From Flavobacterium sp. (GTDB lineage: Bacteria > Bacteroidota > Bacteroidia > Flavobacteriales > Flavobacteriaceae): a stretch of DNA of 64,000 bases. A program made the translations under genes and the position numbers. Shown here in pieces: positions 17,517-25,341 of the stretch. The DNA is taken from NCBI RefSeq assembly GCF_017985075.1, contig NZ_JAGNYF010000002.1:46988-110987 (forward strand), written 5' to 3'. Under the pieces are notes generated by a model that did not search any database, was not told the DNA's origin, and saw only the letters and a list, made by a program, of their open reading frames with translations. Each line of letters opens with the position of its first letter. The stretch's first letter is position 1.

Positions 17517-17547
17517 CCCAATAGTTCATTTACTATTGGGTTTTTTT
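17517..17547 (+). terminator. Rho-independent terminator after the E2 gene
   Basis: Stem CCCAATAG/CTATTGGG with an 8-base loop and seven T residues. The T-run continues into the -7 box of the next gene. Confidence 0.85.
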
Positions 17548-17554
17548 AACTTTG
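17547..17554 (+). promoter_or_regulatory. -7 element for the exonuclease gene
   Basis: TAACTTTG, directly abutting the preceding terminator and 17 bases before the ATG. Confidence 0.55.
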
Positions 17555-17571
17555 TACTTTAAAATATAAAA

Positions 17572-18342
17572 ATGGAACTTAAACTTACAAGACCAATCTG
17601 TTTCTTTGATTTAGAAACTACTGGAATAGATGTTGGAAAAGATAGAATCGTTGAAATATCAATATTCAAGGTGTTTCCAAACGGAAATAAAGAAAGTAAA
17701 ACTTGGTTAGTGAATCCAACAATTCCAATTCCGCCTCAGACTACAGCAGTACACGGCATTACAAACGAAAAAGTAGCAAGCGAACCCACTTTTTCCGAAT
17801 TGTCTTCACAAATTTATGCTATGATAAAAGATTCAGATTTAGCAGGATATAATTCTGATAGATTTGATATTCCTTTATTAGCAGAGGAAATGCTTCGTGC
17901 AGGAGTTGATTTTGATATGAAAAATCGTGTTTCAGTAGATGTTCAAACTATTTTTCATAAAAAAGAAGAACGCACTTTGTCTGCAGCATTAAAATTTTAT
18001 TGTGGGAAAACATTAGAAAATGCTCATACAGCCGAAGCAGATACTATGGCGACTTATGAAATTTTATTGGGACAATTGGATAGATATCCTGATTTACAAA
18101 ATGATATGAAAGCATTATCAGAATTTACTACTCGTAAAAAATCTGTAGATTTTGCAGGTATGATTGTGATGAATGATAAAGGTCAAGAAATGTTTAGCTT
18201 TGGAAAATATAAAAATGTTTTAGTAGACGAAGTATTTGATAAAGATCCAGGGTATTTCGGTTGGATTCAAAACGCCGATTTTCCGCTTTATACTAAAAAA
18301 GTGTTAACAGGTTTGAAATTAAGAAAATTAAATACAAAATAG
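17572..18342 (+). CDS. DEDDh 3'-5' exonuclease (DnaQ/ExoX-like)
   Basis: A 256-residue nuclease. The DnaQ-type domain shows all acidic positions: FFDLETTGID (Exo I, with D and E), HGITNEKV, then AGYNSDRFDIPLLAEE (Exo II) and the Exo III histidine form in NAHTAEADTMATYEIL. After about residue 195 comes a small C-terminal module, MFSFGKYKNVLVDEVFDKDP and YFGWI, like the second domain of exodeoxyribonuclease X. It should trim 3' ends of single-stranded DNA in repair. It has its own promoter and is followed by a palindromic repeat. Confidence 0.87.
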   Translation: MELKLTRPICFFDLETTGIDVGKDRIVEISIFKVFPNGNKESKTWLVNPTIPIPPQTTAVHGITNEKVASEPTFSELSSQIYAMIKDSDLAGYNSDRFDIPLLAEEMLRAGVDFDMKNRVSVDVQTIFHKKEERTLSAALKFYCGKTLENAHTAEADTMATYEILLGQLDRYPDLQNDMKALSEFTTRKKSVDFAGMIVMNDKGQEMFSFGKYKNVLVDEVFDKDPGYFGWIQNADFPLYTKKVLTGLKLRKLNTK

Positions 18343-18345
18343 TGA

Positions 18346-18412
18346 CTTCGAGAGCCTCAGTCACCATTTGGCTCAAGTTTTCTAAGTTACGAGTTAGCTG
18401 AGGCTCTCGAAG
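18346..18412. repeat. Palindromic repeat, CTTCGAGARCCTCAG family (copy 2)
   Basis: Arms CTTCGAGAGCCTCAG (18346-18360) and CTGAGGCTCTCGAAG (18398-18412) are perfect inverted copies around 37 bases. Here the family core forms the stem instead of the loop. Confidence 0.8.
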
Positions 18413-18441
18413 CAAACTAAAAACAGAGATAAATTATACAT

Positions 18442-19053
18442 ATGAAAATCATTTGCATCGGAAGAAATTATGCTGATCATATTTCAGAATTACAAAACGA
18501 ACGCCCATCTGAGCCGGTTATTTTTATGAAGCCAGACACGGCTATTTTGCCTAAAAAAACACCATTTGTAATTCCAGAGTTTAGTAATGATGTGCATCAC
18601 GAAGTGGAAGTTTTGGTAAAAATTTGTAAAGTAGGAAAATATATTAGTCCAAAATTTGCTCATAAATATTACGATGAAATTGGTTTAGGAATCGATTTTA
18701 CTGCTCGTGATGTGCAAACTATATTAAAAGAAAAAGGTTTGCCTTGGGAAAAAGCGAAGGCATTTGACCATTCAGCGATTATTGGTGACTTTTTACCGAA
18801 AATACATTTTCCTTCTTTAGAAAATATTAACTTTGAATTAAGAAAAAATAATGAAATCGTTCAGCAAGGAACTACTTCAATGATGTTGTGGAATATTGAT
18901 GAAATTGTTTCTTATGTTTCGCAGTTTTTTACTTTAAAAAAAGGCGATATCATTTTTACAGGAACTCCAAAAGGAGTTGCCGCTGTGAAAGAAAATGATG
19001 TGTTAGAAGGTTTTTTAGAAGGCAAGCAAATGTTTAAAATACAAGTAAAATAA
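18442..19053 (+). CDS. Fumarylacetoacetate hydrolase family protein
   Basis: A 203-residue enzyme of the FAH superfamily, which cleaves or decarboxylates 2,4-dioxo acids with a divalent metal. The N-terminus MKIICIGRNYADHISELQN, the metal-binding HHEVEVLVKI (two Glu), the conserved GIDFTARDVQ with Asp, and TGTPKGV near the end all match the short YcgM-like class (acylpyruvase or oxaloacetate-acting). Its substrate is uncertain. Its stop codon overlaps the start of the Hpt gene (TAATG), which suggests coupled translation. Confidence 0.87.
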   Translation: MKIICIGRNYADHISELQNERPSEPVIFMKPDTAILPKKTPFVIPEFSNDVHHEVEVLVKICKVGKYISPKFAHKYYDEIGLGIDFTARDVQTILKEKGLPWEKAKAFDHSAIIGDFLPKIHFPSLENINFELRKNNEIVQQGTTSMMLWNIDEIVSYVSQFFTLKKGDIIFTGTPKGVAAVKENDVLEGFLEGKQMFKIQVK

Positions 19054-19397
19054 TGGCTTTACAGTATAATTTATCAAAAGTATATGAAATTTCTGAAAAT
19101 GATAACGAATTTGCACTTCAAATTGCTACTTTGTTTTTAGATGAAGTGCCTTTCGAAATTCAGGAAATGAAAAATGCAATTGAACTAAAAGATTATGCGA
19201 AAACCTATGCTTCTGCACACAAAATCAAACCAACATTAGATTTATTAGGAATGGATATGGCATACGAAGATGTGTTGTTCATTATGGATTGGACTCAAGA
19301 AGAAGGCAAGCGAAAAGAAATTAAAGAAGTGTTTAGAACGCTTAAAGCAAGAATAGTTGCTGCTGCCGATGAAATAAAAAAAGATTTTAAGTTATAA
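19053..19397 (+). CDS. Stand-alone histidine phosphotransfer (Hpt) protein
   Basis: A 114-residue all-helical protein of Hpt type. The likely phospho-accepting histidine is H56 in SAHKIKPTLDLLGM, equivalent to AHxLKGS in classical Hpt domains, though the usual serine/glycine after Lys is replaced by Pro-Thr. Such proteins relay phosphate between response regulator receivers. No sensor kinase or regulator lies nearby, so its partners are unknown. It overlaps the stop codon of the FAH-family gene by one base. Family call moderately sure; phosphorelay activity is inferred. Confidence 0.7.
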   Translation: MALQYNLSKVYEISENDNEFALQIATLFLDEVPFEIQEMKNAIELKDYAKTYASAHKIKPTLDLLGMDMAYEDVLFIMDWTQEEGKRKEIKEVFRTLKARIVAAADEIKKDFKL

Positions 19398-19421
19398 GGG
19401 TTACTTTTAATATATGTTTAG

Positions 19422-19441
19422 CCACGCCTTAAGCGTGGTTT
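19422..19441 (+). terminator. Hairpin after the Hpt gene
   Basis: Stem CCACGC/GCGTGG with a 5-base loop, followed by TTTTCTTATTTTT. Confidence 0.7.
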
Positions 19442-19468
19442 TCTTATTTTTACAAAAATATTTTAAAG

Positions 19469-20716
19469 ATGAAAGCAGTAATTATTACAATAGGAGATGA
19501 AATATTGATAGGTCAAATTATAGATACAAATTCGTCTTACATTGCAAAAGCATTAGATAAAATCGGAATTGCTACTTATGAAATGCTTTCTATTTCTGAC
19601 GATAAAAACCATATATTAAAAACGTTGCACGAAGTTCAAAACAAATATGACGTTGTATTAATTACCGGAGGTTTAGGTCCAACAAAAGACGACATTACTA
19701 AAAAAACATTTTGCGAGTATTTTGACGACGTTTTAGTGCAAAACGATGCTGTTTTGGCTCAAGTAAAAAGTATTATTGAGGGCATATATAAAAAACCTAT
19801 CACGCAATTAAATATTGATCAAGCCTTAGTGCCTTCTAAAGCTAAAGTCCTTTTTAATGCTATGGGTACGGCTCCTGGAATGCTAATGGAACATCAAAAT
19901 ACGGTATTTATTTCATTACCTGGTGTACCTTATGAAATGAAGTATTTAATAGATAACGAAGTAATTCCGTATTTAGTTAATGCGTTTGAAAGACCATATA
20001 TTGTTCATAAAACACTTATGACTTATGGACGAGGAGAGAGTTTAATTGCAGAACAAATTGAAGATTGGGAAACTAATTTGCCAAGTTTTATCAAATTAGC
20101 GTATTTACCAAGTCCAGGAAAAGTTAGATTACGATTAACGGCTCGGGGTACTAATGAAACCCTCTTAAAAGAATCTATTTTAAAGGAAATTGATAAATTA
20201 GAGCCACTAATAGGCGATATTATTGTTGGGTATGATGAAGACGAAACAATTGAAGTAGTTTTAGCACGATTATTAACTCAAAAGCAAGTTAGTTTGTCCA
20301 CAGCAGAAAGTTGTACCGGTGGAAAAATTGCTCAACTTATTTCAGCTATTTCTGGGGCCTCAGCTTATTTTAAGGGTGGCGTAGTAGCGTATTCTAATCA
20401 AATTAAAATTGACGTACTAAAAGTGAATCCAGAAACCATTCAAAAGTTTTCTGTAGTTAGTAAAGAAGTAGCTCAAGAAATGGCTATTAATTGCAGGTCT
20501 ATTTTTAATACAGATTATGCTATTGCTACAACAGGAAATGCGGGCCCAACAAAAGGAAATAGTGCTGCAGAAATAGGAACCGTATTTATTGCAATAGCAA
20601 CACCAAATGAAGTTTTAGTTGAAGAATTTAATTTTGGACAACCACGCGAAAAGGTAATAGATAGGGCGGTTAACAAAACATTTGAATGGTTGTATAAAGA
20701 AATTTCAAAAAACTAA
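19469..20716 (+). CDS. cinA: CinA-family protein (nicotinamide-nucleotide amidohydrolase)
   Basis: A 415-residue two-domain protein. The N-terminal molybdopterin-binding-like domain (1-170) has [19 protein letters not shown]; in this family it acts as an ADP-ribose or CoA pyrophosphatase. The C-terminal PncC domain (about 265-415) carries the catalytic serine in [16 protein letters not shown] and the lysine-containing [14 protein letters not shown], and deamidates nicotinamide mononucleotide in NAD salvage. It ends 79 bases before the bL28 gene. The competence-induced name is historical. Confidence 0.92.
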   Translation: MKAVIITIGDEILIGQIIDTNSSYIAKALDKIGIATYEMLSISDDKNHILKTLHEVQNKYDVVLITGGLGPTKDDITKKTFCEYFDDVLVQNDAVLAQVKSIIEGIYKKPITQLNIDQALVPSKAKVLFNAMGTAPGMLMEHQNTVFISLPGVPYEMKYLIDNEVIPYLVNAFERPYIVHKTLMTYGRGESLIAEQIEDWETNLPSFIKLAYLPSPGKVRLRLTARGTNETLLKESILKEIDKLEPLIGDIIVGYDEDETIEVVLARLLTQKQVSLSTAESCTGGKIAQLISAISGASAYFKGGVVAYSNQIKIDVLKVNPETIQKFSVVSKEVAQEMAINCRSIFNTDYAIATTGNAGPTKGNSAAEIGTVFIAIATPNEVLVEEFNFGQPREKVIDRAVNKTFEWLYKEISKN

Positions 20717-20726
20717 TTAAAAATAG

Positions 20727-20757
20727 TTGCATAGTAAAGTAAAAATTCTTTTCTTTG
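20727..20757 (+). promoter_or_regulatory. Promoter of the bL28-bL33-DUF4295 unit
   Basis: TTG at 20727-20729 and, after 20 bases, TTTCTTTG-like TT-TC-TTTG ending at 20757; one mismatch from TAnnTTTG. About 38 bases before the bL28 ATG. Confidence 0.5.
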
Positions 20758-20795
20758 CACCCTTATTTAGAATAACGATATAAAAGTTTAGAATA

Positions 20796-21038
20796 ATGTC
20801 AAGAGTTTGTGAACTAACAGGAAAAAGAGCAATGGTTGGAAACAACGTTTCTCACGCGATGAATAAAACTAAGAGAAAATTCTCTGTGAACTTAGTGAAA
20901 AAACGTTTTTACATTGCAGAAGAAGATAGATGGGTGAGCCTAAAAATATCTACAGCAGTATTAAAAACAATTAACAAAAATGGTATTGCCGCAGTTTTGA
21001 AAAAAGCTAAAGCAAATGGATTTGTAAAATCTGTTTAA
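20796..21038 (+). CDS. rpmB: Large ribosomal subunit protein bL28
   Basis: An 80-residue basic ribosomal protein of the 50S subunit. It begins MSRVCELTGKRAMVGNNVSH and has TKRKFSVNLVKKRFY, all diagnostic of bL28, and is of normal length. The usual second zinc-binding cysteine pair is absent: only the Cys of VCELTG remains, so it is the zinc-free form. It is followed after 20 bases by bL33 in the gene order typical of Bacteroidetes. Confidence 0.96.
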   Translation: MSRVCELTGKRAMVGNNVSHAMNKTKRKFSVNLVKKRFYIAEEDRWVSLKISTAVLKTINKNGIAAVLKKAKANGFVKSV

Positions 21039-21058
21039 TCATTTAAAAATATATCAAA

Positions 21059-21241
21059 ATGGCAAAGAAAGGTAATAGAATCCAAGTAATTTTAGAGTGT
21101 ACTGAGCACAAAGAATCTGGTCAACCAGGAACTTCTCGTTATATCACGACTAAAAACAAAAAAAACACACCAGATAGAATGGAAATCAAAAAATTCAATC
21201 CTATCTTGAAAAGAGTAACTGTTCACAAAGAAATTAAATAA
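21059..21241 (+). CDS. rpmG: Large ribosomal subunit protein bL33
   Basis: A 60-residue ribosomal protein, [20 protein letters not shown], then [13 protein letters not shown] and [11 protein letters not shown] at the end, as in all bL33. Only one Cys remains of the four that hold zinc in the zinc-binding form, so this is the zinc-free type. It lies in the bL28-bL33-DUF4295-ftsY cluster. Confidence 0.96.
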   Translation: MAKKGNRIQVILECTEHKESGQPGTSRYITTKNKKNTPDRMEIKKFNPILKRVTVHKEIK

Positions 21242-21282
21242 TTAGAAGCTTAATTTAAGTTTCAAATAAAACATACTAAGTC

Positions 21283-21435
21283 ATGGCAAAGAAAACCGTA
21301 GCAACTTTACAAACATCTTCTAAAAGATTAACTAAAGCAATCAAAATGGTTAAGTCTCCTAAAACTGGTGCTTATACATTTGTGGAATCAGTAATGACTC
21401 CTGAAGAAGTAGATGAGTTCTTAAAAAAGAAATAA
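21283..21435 (+). CDS. DUF4295-family small protein (50 aa)
   Basis: A 50-residue basic protein beginning MAKKTVATLQTSSKRLTKAI and ending EVDEFLKKK. It follows bL33 by 41 bases and precedes ftsY, the position in which the DUF4295 family is found throughout Bacteroidetes. The composition (Lys-rich, with KSPKTGAYTFVES in the middle) suggests RNA or ribosome binding, but its function is not established. A strong terminator follows at 21454, so it closes the ribosomal unit. Confidence 0.88.
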   Translation: MAKKTVATLQTSSKRLTKAIKMVKSPKTGAYTFVESVMTPEEVDEFLKKK

Positions 21436-21453
21436 TCTGTAATTAAAGATATT

Positions 21454-21488
21454 AAAAAAGCTATTTTCATTTGAAAGTAGCTTTTTTT
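21454..21488 (+). terminator. Rho-independent terminator after the ribosomal protein unit
   Basis: Stem AAAAAAGCTATTTTC/GAAAGTAGCTTTTTT (one G-T pair) with a T-run; separates the ribosomal unit from ftsY. Confidence 0.8.
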
Positions 21489-21542
21489 ATTTTATTTTTG
21501 TTCCAACAATAATGAAAATCATATCATTATTTACCAAATTCA

Positions 21543-22523
21543 ATGAGTTTTTTTAAAAAAATATTTTCATCTAACAAAAGTGAACCTGTAATTACAGAAC
21601 AGGAAAAGCAGCAATTAGACAAAGGATTAGAGAAAACAAAAACTTCTTTCTTTTCTAAACTAACCAAAGCTGTTGCAGGAAAATCTAAAGTAGATGATGA
21701 GGTTTTAGATAATTTAGAAGAAGTACTTATTTCTTCAGATGTGGGTGTAAATACCACTTTAAAGATTATTCAGCGTATTGAAAAAAGAGTTTCTCAAGAT
21801 AAATATTTAGGTACAGATGAGTTAAATATTATATTAAGAGAAGAAATTGGTTCGTTGTTATCTGAGACCAATTCTGGAAACGAATCCGAATTCACCATTC
21901 CAAAAGATGTTAAACCTTATGTAATTATGGTTGTTGGTGTTAATGGAGTAGGAAAAACAACTACTATTGGTAAATTAGCTCATCAATTTAAAAAAGCAGG
22001 ATTTAAGGTTGTTTTGGGTGCTGCAGATACATTTAGAGCTGCTGCTATCGATCAATTGCAAATTTGGGCGGATAGAGTAGATGTACCAATGATAAGACAG
22101 CAAATGGGTTCTGATCCTGCTTCTGTTGCTTTTGATACGTTACAATCTGCCGTAGCACAAAATGCGGATATTGTTATTATTGATACTGCTGGGCGTTTAC
22201 ATAATAAAGTGGGTTTAATGAATGAATTGACCAAAGTAAAAAATGTAATGCAAAAAGTAGTTCCAAATACACCAAACGATGTTATGTTGGTTCTTGACGG
22301 TTCAACAGGGCAAAATGCTTTTGAACAAGCCAAACAATTTACTGCAGCCACTGAAGTGTCTTGTTTAGCAGTAACCAAATTAGATGGTACTGCAAAAGGT
22401 GGTGTAGTTATCGGTATTTCAGATCAATTTCAAATTCCAGTTAAATATATTGGAGTAGGTGAAGGTATTGAAGATTTACAAGTCTTCAATAAAACTGAGT
22501 TTGTGGATTCTTTCTTTAATTAA
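21543..22523 (+). CDS. ftsY: Signal recognition particle receptor FtsY
   Basis: A 326-residue SRP GTPase that docks ribosome-SRP complexes at the inner membrane. A short charged N-terminal region replaces the long acidic A domain of enterobacteria. The N domain follows near 40-115. The G domain has G1 GVNGVGKTTTIGKLA (about 131-145), the IBD-type DTFRAAAIDQL, DTAGRLHNK (G3), TKLDGTAKGG (G4 region) and GVGEGIEDLQVF at the end. Start ATG 21543 gives the usual MSFFKKIF opening. A two-helix membrane protein gene follows 11 bases downstream. Confidence 0.95.
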   Translation: MSFFKKIFSSNKSEPVITEQEKQQLDKGLEKTKTSFFSKLTKAVAGKSKVDDEVLDNLEEVLISSDVGVNTTLKIIQRIEKRVSQDKYLGTDELNIILREEIGSLLSETNSGNESEFTIPKDVKPYVIMVVGVNGVGKTTTIGKLAHQFKKAGFKVVLGAADTFRAAAIDQLQIWADRVDVPMIRQQMGSDPASVAFDTLQSAVAQNADIVIIDTAGRLHNKVGLMNELTKVKNVMQKVVPNTPNDVMLVLDGSTGQNAFEQAKQFTAATEVSCLAVTKLDGTAKGGVVIGISDQFQIPVKYIGVGEGIEDLQVFNKTEFVDSFFN

Positions 22524-22534
22524 TTTTTTACATT

Positions 22535-22756
22535 ATGATTAATTTTTTTAAAAATATAACCAATTCAAAATTGTTATTTATAGCTTTAATTTCTGCTGTT
22601 TTAGCATTTCCTTTTGATTTAAAGTTTTTAGGGTTTATGCAAAGTGAAAGTATTTTTATGTCATTACGACTACTTTCTTTTGTATTGTTTATGTATGTAG
22701 CTATTAAAGTGATTAATGGTAAAACAAAAAAGCCAACGGGAAAGAATAAGTTTTAA
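22535..22756 (+). CDS. Small membrane protein of unknown function (73 aa)
   Basis: A 73-residue protein with two predicted membrane segments (about 13-33 and 42-60) and a basic C-terminal tail (KTKKPTGKNKF), which suggests an inner-membrane hairpin with both ends in the cytosol. No family is recognised. It begins 11 bases after ftsY and shares its terminator, so it is probably cotranscribed with the SRP receptor gene. A role in membrane biogenesis is only a guess from position. Confidence 0.65.
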   Translation: MINFFKNITNSKLLFIALISAVLAFPFDLKFLGFMQSESIFMSLRLLSFVLFMYVAIKVINGKTKKPTGKNKF

Positions 22757-22827
22757 AATTTTTATTTTAATCAGAATAACTTCTTTTATCTGTTTTAAAA
22801 TAGATTACATAAAATATGTTATAAATA

Positions 22828-22859
22828 AAAAGCCCAATTTCAATTGAAATTGGGCTTTT
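22828..22859. terminator. Bidirectional terminator between the 22535 gene and rny
   Basis: A perfect 32-base palindrome, AAAAGCCCAATTTCAA and its complement, with terminal A- and T-runs, lying between two convergent genes. Confidence 0.88.
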
Positions 22860-22880
22860 AAATGTATACTAATTTAGAAA

Positions 22881-24440
22881 TTACTTCGCAATATTTACCG
22901 CTCGAGTTTCTCTAATTACAGTTACTTTAACTTGACCAGGATACGTCATTTCAGTTTGAATTTTATGTGAAATTTCAAATGATAATGTAGCAGCTAAATC
23001 GTCTGAAACTTTCTCACTTTCTACTAAAACACGTAATTCTCTACCTGCTTGAATAGCATATGCGTTTTTAACACCAGGGAAGCTATAAGCTACTTCTTCT
23101 AAGTCTTTTAAACGTTGGATATAAGAATCTAATACTTGACGACGCGCGCCTGGTCTTGCTCCAGAAATTGCATCACACACTTGAATAATTGGAGAAATTA
23201 AATATTTCATTTCAATTTCATCGTGGTGGGCTCCAATAGCATTACATACTTCTTCTTTTTCACCATATTTCTCAGCCCATTGCATTCCTAAAATAGCGTG
23301 AGGCAATTCACTTTCAGTATCTGGTACTTTTCCAATATCGTGTAATAAACCAGCTCTTTTCGCTAATTTTACGTTTAGCCCTAATTCTGCAGCCATTAAA
23401 CCACATAATTTAGAAACTTCTCTTGAGTGTTGTAATAGGTTTTGTCCGTATGAAGAACGGTATTTCATTCTACCTACAATTTTAATCAATTCTGGGTGTA
23501 AACCGTGAATTCCTAAATCGATAACGGTACGTTTTCCTACTTCAATGATTTCTTCTTCAATTTGTTTTTTCGTTTTCTCAACAACTTCTTCAATACGAGC
23601 TGGGTGAATACGACCATCTGTAACTAATTTATGAAGTGCCAAACGTGCAATTTCTCTTCTTACAGGATCAAAACAAGATAGGATAATAGCTTCTGGTGTA
23701 TCATCAACAATGATTTCAACGCCTGTTGCTGCTTCAATAGCTCTAATGTTTCTTCCTTCTCTACCAATAATTCTACCTTTTACATCATCAGATTCAATAT
23801 TGAAAACAGATACACAATTTTCAACTGCTTCTTCTGTTCCAACTCGCTGAATCGTACTAATAATGATTTTTTTAGCTTCTTGTTGCGCTTGCATTTTGGC
23901 TTCTTCAATAGTTTCTTGAATGTGCGCCATTGCATTGGTTTTGGCTTCTGCTTTTAAACTTTCAACCAATTGGTTTCTTGCATCGTCTGCAGACAAACCA
24001 GAAATAACCTCAAGTTGTTCAATTTGACTTTTGTGTAATTTGTCAACTTCTTGTGATTTTTTCTCTAAGTTTTCAATTTTGTTGGTGTATTCTACAATTT
24101 TAGCTTCTGCTTCATCGTTTATTTTCTTGGCTTTTGCCAATTCACTCGAAACTTGCGATTCTTTATCTCTTGTTCTTTTTTCGGCTTCTGCCATTTTTTT
24201 GTCTTTAGACAAAATTTCGTTTTCGTGTTCTAATTTTAATTCTAAAAATCGCTCTTTAGCTTGTAACAGCTTATTTCTTTTTTCAGTTTCAGCTTCTGCT
24301 TTCGCATCTCTTAAAATTGAACTCGCCTCTTTTTTAGCGTTTTTAATAAGATTTGAAACATTGCTTTTTTCTAAAAATTTAGCAATTGCAAATCCTATAG
24401 CCAATCCGACGATTCCAATTAGTATACTTGTTAATTCCAT
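22881..24440 (-). CDS. rny: Ribonuclease Y
   Basis: A 519-residue membrane-anchored endoribonuclease that starts mRNA decay. An N-terminal membrane segment (about 4-22) is followed by a coiled coil of about 150 residues, a KH RNA-binding domain ([15 protein letters not shown]) and an HD phosphohydrolase domain with the metal-binding [10 protein letters not shown]. The start is set at [16 protein letters not shown]. An in-frame start ten codons upstream would put extra residues before the anchor and reach the U-run of the 6S-like RNA, so it is rejected. It lies downstream of zapA and that RNA on the same strand. Confidence 0.95.
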   Translation of the reverse strand: MELTSILIGIVGLAIGFAIAKFLEKSNVSNLIKNAKKEASSILRDAKAEAETEKRNKLLQAKERFLELKLEHENEILSKDKKMAEAEKRTRDKESQVSSELAKAKKINDEAEAKIVEYTNKIENLEKKSQEVDKLHKSQIEQLEVISGLSADDARNQLVESLKAEAKTNAMAHIQETIEEAKMQAQQEAKKIIISTIQRVGTEEAVENCVSVFNIESDDVKGRIIGREGRNIRAIEAATGVEIIVDDTPEAIILSCFDPVRREIARLALHKLVTDGRIHPARIEEVVEKTKKQIEEEIIEVGKRTVIDLGIHGLHPELIKIVGRMKYRSSYGQNLLQHSREVSKLCGLMAAELGLNVKLAKRAGLLHDIGKVPDTESELPHAILGMQWAEKYGEKEEVCNAIGAHHDEIEMKYLISPIIQVCDAISGARPGARRQVLDSYIQRLKDLEEVAYSFPGVKNAYAIQAGRELRVLVESEKVSDDLAATLSFEISHKIQTEMTYPGQVKVTVIRETRAVNIAK

Positions 24441-24458
24441 AGTTAGGTTTTGTTTAAT

Positions 24459-24618
24459 AAAAAAGCCCACATTAGGTGTTTGAATAAACTCGATTCAGAC
24501 AGGATTTGAGCTAAAACGATGTTCAAGGATTTCCGATAAATCGGAACGTGCTTTAGTATCGCAAATTCACTCATTTAATAGTTAGTGTTGAGTTTATCAA
24601 ATATTTACTAATGTGGGC
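24459..24618 (-). ncRNA. ssrS: 6S RNA-like regulator (6S-Flavo type)
   Basis: A long rod-shaped structure lies in the gap between zapA and rny, where 6S RNA is found in many bacteria. The closing stem is a perfect 11-bp match (24465-24475 GCCCACATTAG with 24608-24618). Inside it, TTTGAATAAACTC (24479-24491) pairs with GAGTTTATCAAA (24590-24601), and a terminal hairpin TTCCGA/TCGGAA sits at 24531-24546. On the minus strand the last stem is followed by six T residues, as in a terminator, which sets the strand. 6S RNA mimics an open promoter and binds RNA polymerase. The assignment to the Rfam 6S-Flavo family is inferred from position and shape. Confidence 0.75.
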
Positions 24619-24649
24619 AGTACTTTAGTGTTTTGTATGAACGTTTTTC

Positions 24650-24943
24650 TTATTTTGAAAGTAAACCTTCTATTTTTTCGTCGAGTTTTTTTAATCTCTC
24701 AAATGCTTCTACGGTATCTGTAGAAGTATCAATTTGGGTTTGTTCTATTTGAGAAGCAAATTGTAAGGCGCACATTGCCAATACATCTTGTTTATCTCTT
24801 ACTGCATAGTTGGCTTCAAATTTTTTAATTGTAGCATCAATTTTTTTAGATGCGGTTCGTAGACCTTCCTCCTGAGTAGTTTCCACTGTTAATGGGTATA
24901 CTCGGTCTGCAATTGAAATTTTTATTTTTAACTTTTCTGTCAT
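24650..24943 (-). CDS. zapA: Cell division protein ZapA
   Basis: A 97-residue protein of the ZapA family, which bundles FtsZ filaments at mid-cell. It has the N-terminal beta-alpha domain (LKIKISIADRVYPLTVETTQ) followed by a long helix with the conserved DKQDVLAMCALQFASQ and a C-terminal coiled coil. It is of normal length. The upstream gene, two bases away, encodes a ZapB-like coiled coil, and a 6S-like RNA follows directly, as in other bacteria where ssrS follows zapA. Confidence 0.9.
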   Translation of the reverse strand: MTEKLKIKISIADRVYPLTVETTQEEGLRTASKKIDATIKKFEANYAVRDKQDVLAMCALQFASQIEQTQIDTSTDTVEAFERLKKLDEKIEGLLSK

Positions 24944-24945
24944 AA

Positions 24946-25236
24946 TTATTCAGAAAGTTGTGCTATACAATAGTCGATTTCTCTAATCAACGAATTTATT
25001 TTCAGTTTTGTTTCTTTCTTGTATTCTTCACTGCCCAGAAGAGAATTTGTTATTTTTAAGCTTTCCAACTCATGTTTTAAAGAGATGATATTCTTATTTT
25101 CTTGTTGAGCGTTTTGTTTTAAAGCGCTTAATTCGTTAGATAAACTTTCGTTCAATTGCTCTAAATTCTCTATTTTTTTAGATAATTTAAAGAATTTTAC
25201 TTCTAAGGAATCAATAATTTTCGACAATTCACTCAT
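24946..25236 (-). CDS. Small coiled-coil protein, ZapB-like
   Basis: A 96-residue protein that is almost entirely coiled coil (leucine heptads through about residues 8-70: IENLEQLNESLSNELSALKQ). It lies two bases before zapA on the same strand and is probably cotranslated. Position and structure point to a divisome role like ZapB, but coiled coils do not give reliable homology, so no symbol is given. It has the best-spaced minus-strand promoter in the region (25264-25293). Confidence 0.75.
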   Translation of the reverse strand: MSELSKIIDSLEVKFFKLSKKIENLEQLNESLSNELSALKQNAQQENKNIISLKHELESLKITNSLLGSEEYKKETKLKINSLIREIDYCIAQLSE

Positions 25237-25263
25237 TACAACTCAATTCTTTTCTTGATTTTA

Positions 25264-25293
25264 CAAATTTAAAACTTCAAACTCGAAATCCAA
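25264..25293 (-). promoter_or_regulatory. Promoter of the zapB-like/zapA unit (TTG-N19-TAAATTTG)
   Basis: On the minus strand TTG is followed after exactly 19 bases by TAAATTTG, about 27 bases before the coiled-coil gene. Confidence 0.65.
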
Positions 25294-25341
25294 TACTTTT
25301 TTTCAAAAAAAAATAAAGTTTTTTTATTCCGTAATTGTTTG

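Noticed and set aside
18346-18412. Simple terminator after the exonuclease gene.
   Set aside because: The 37-base loop and lack of a T-run do not fit; the arms match the dispersed repeat family.
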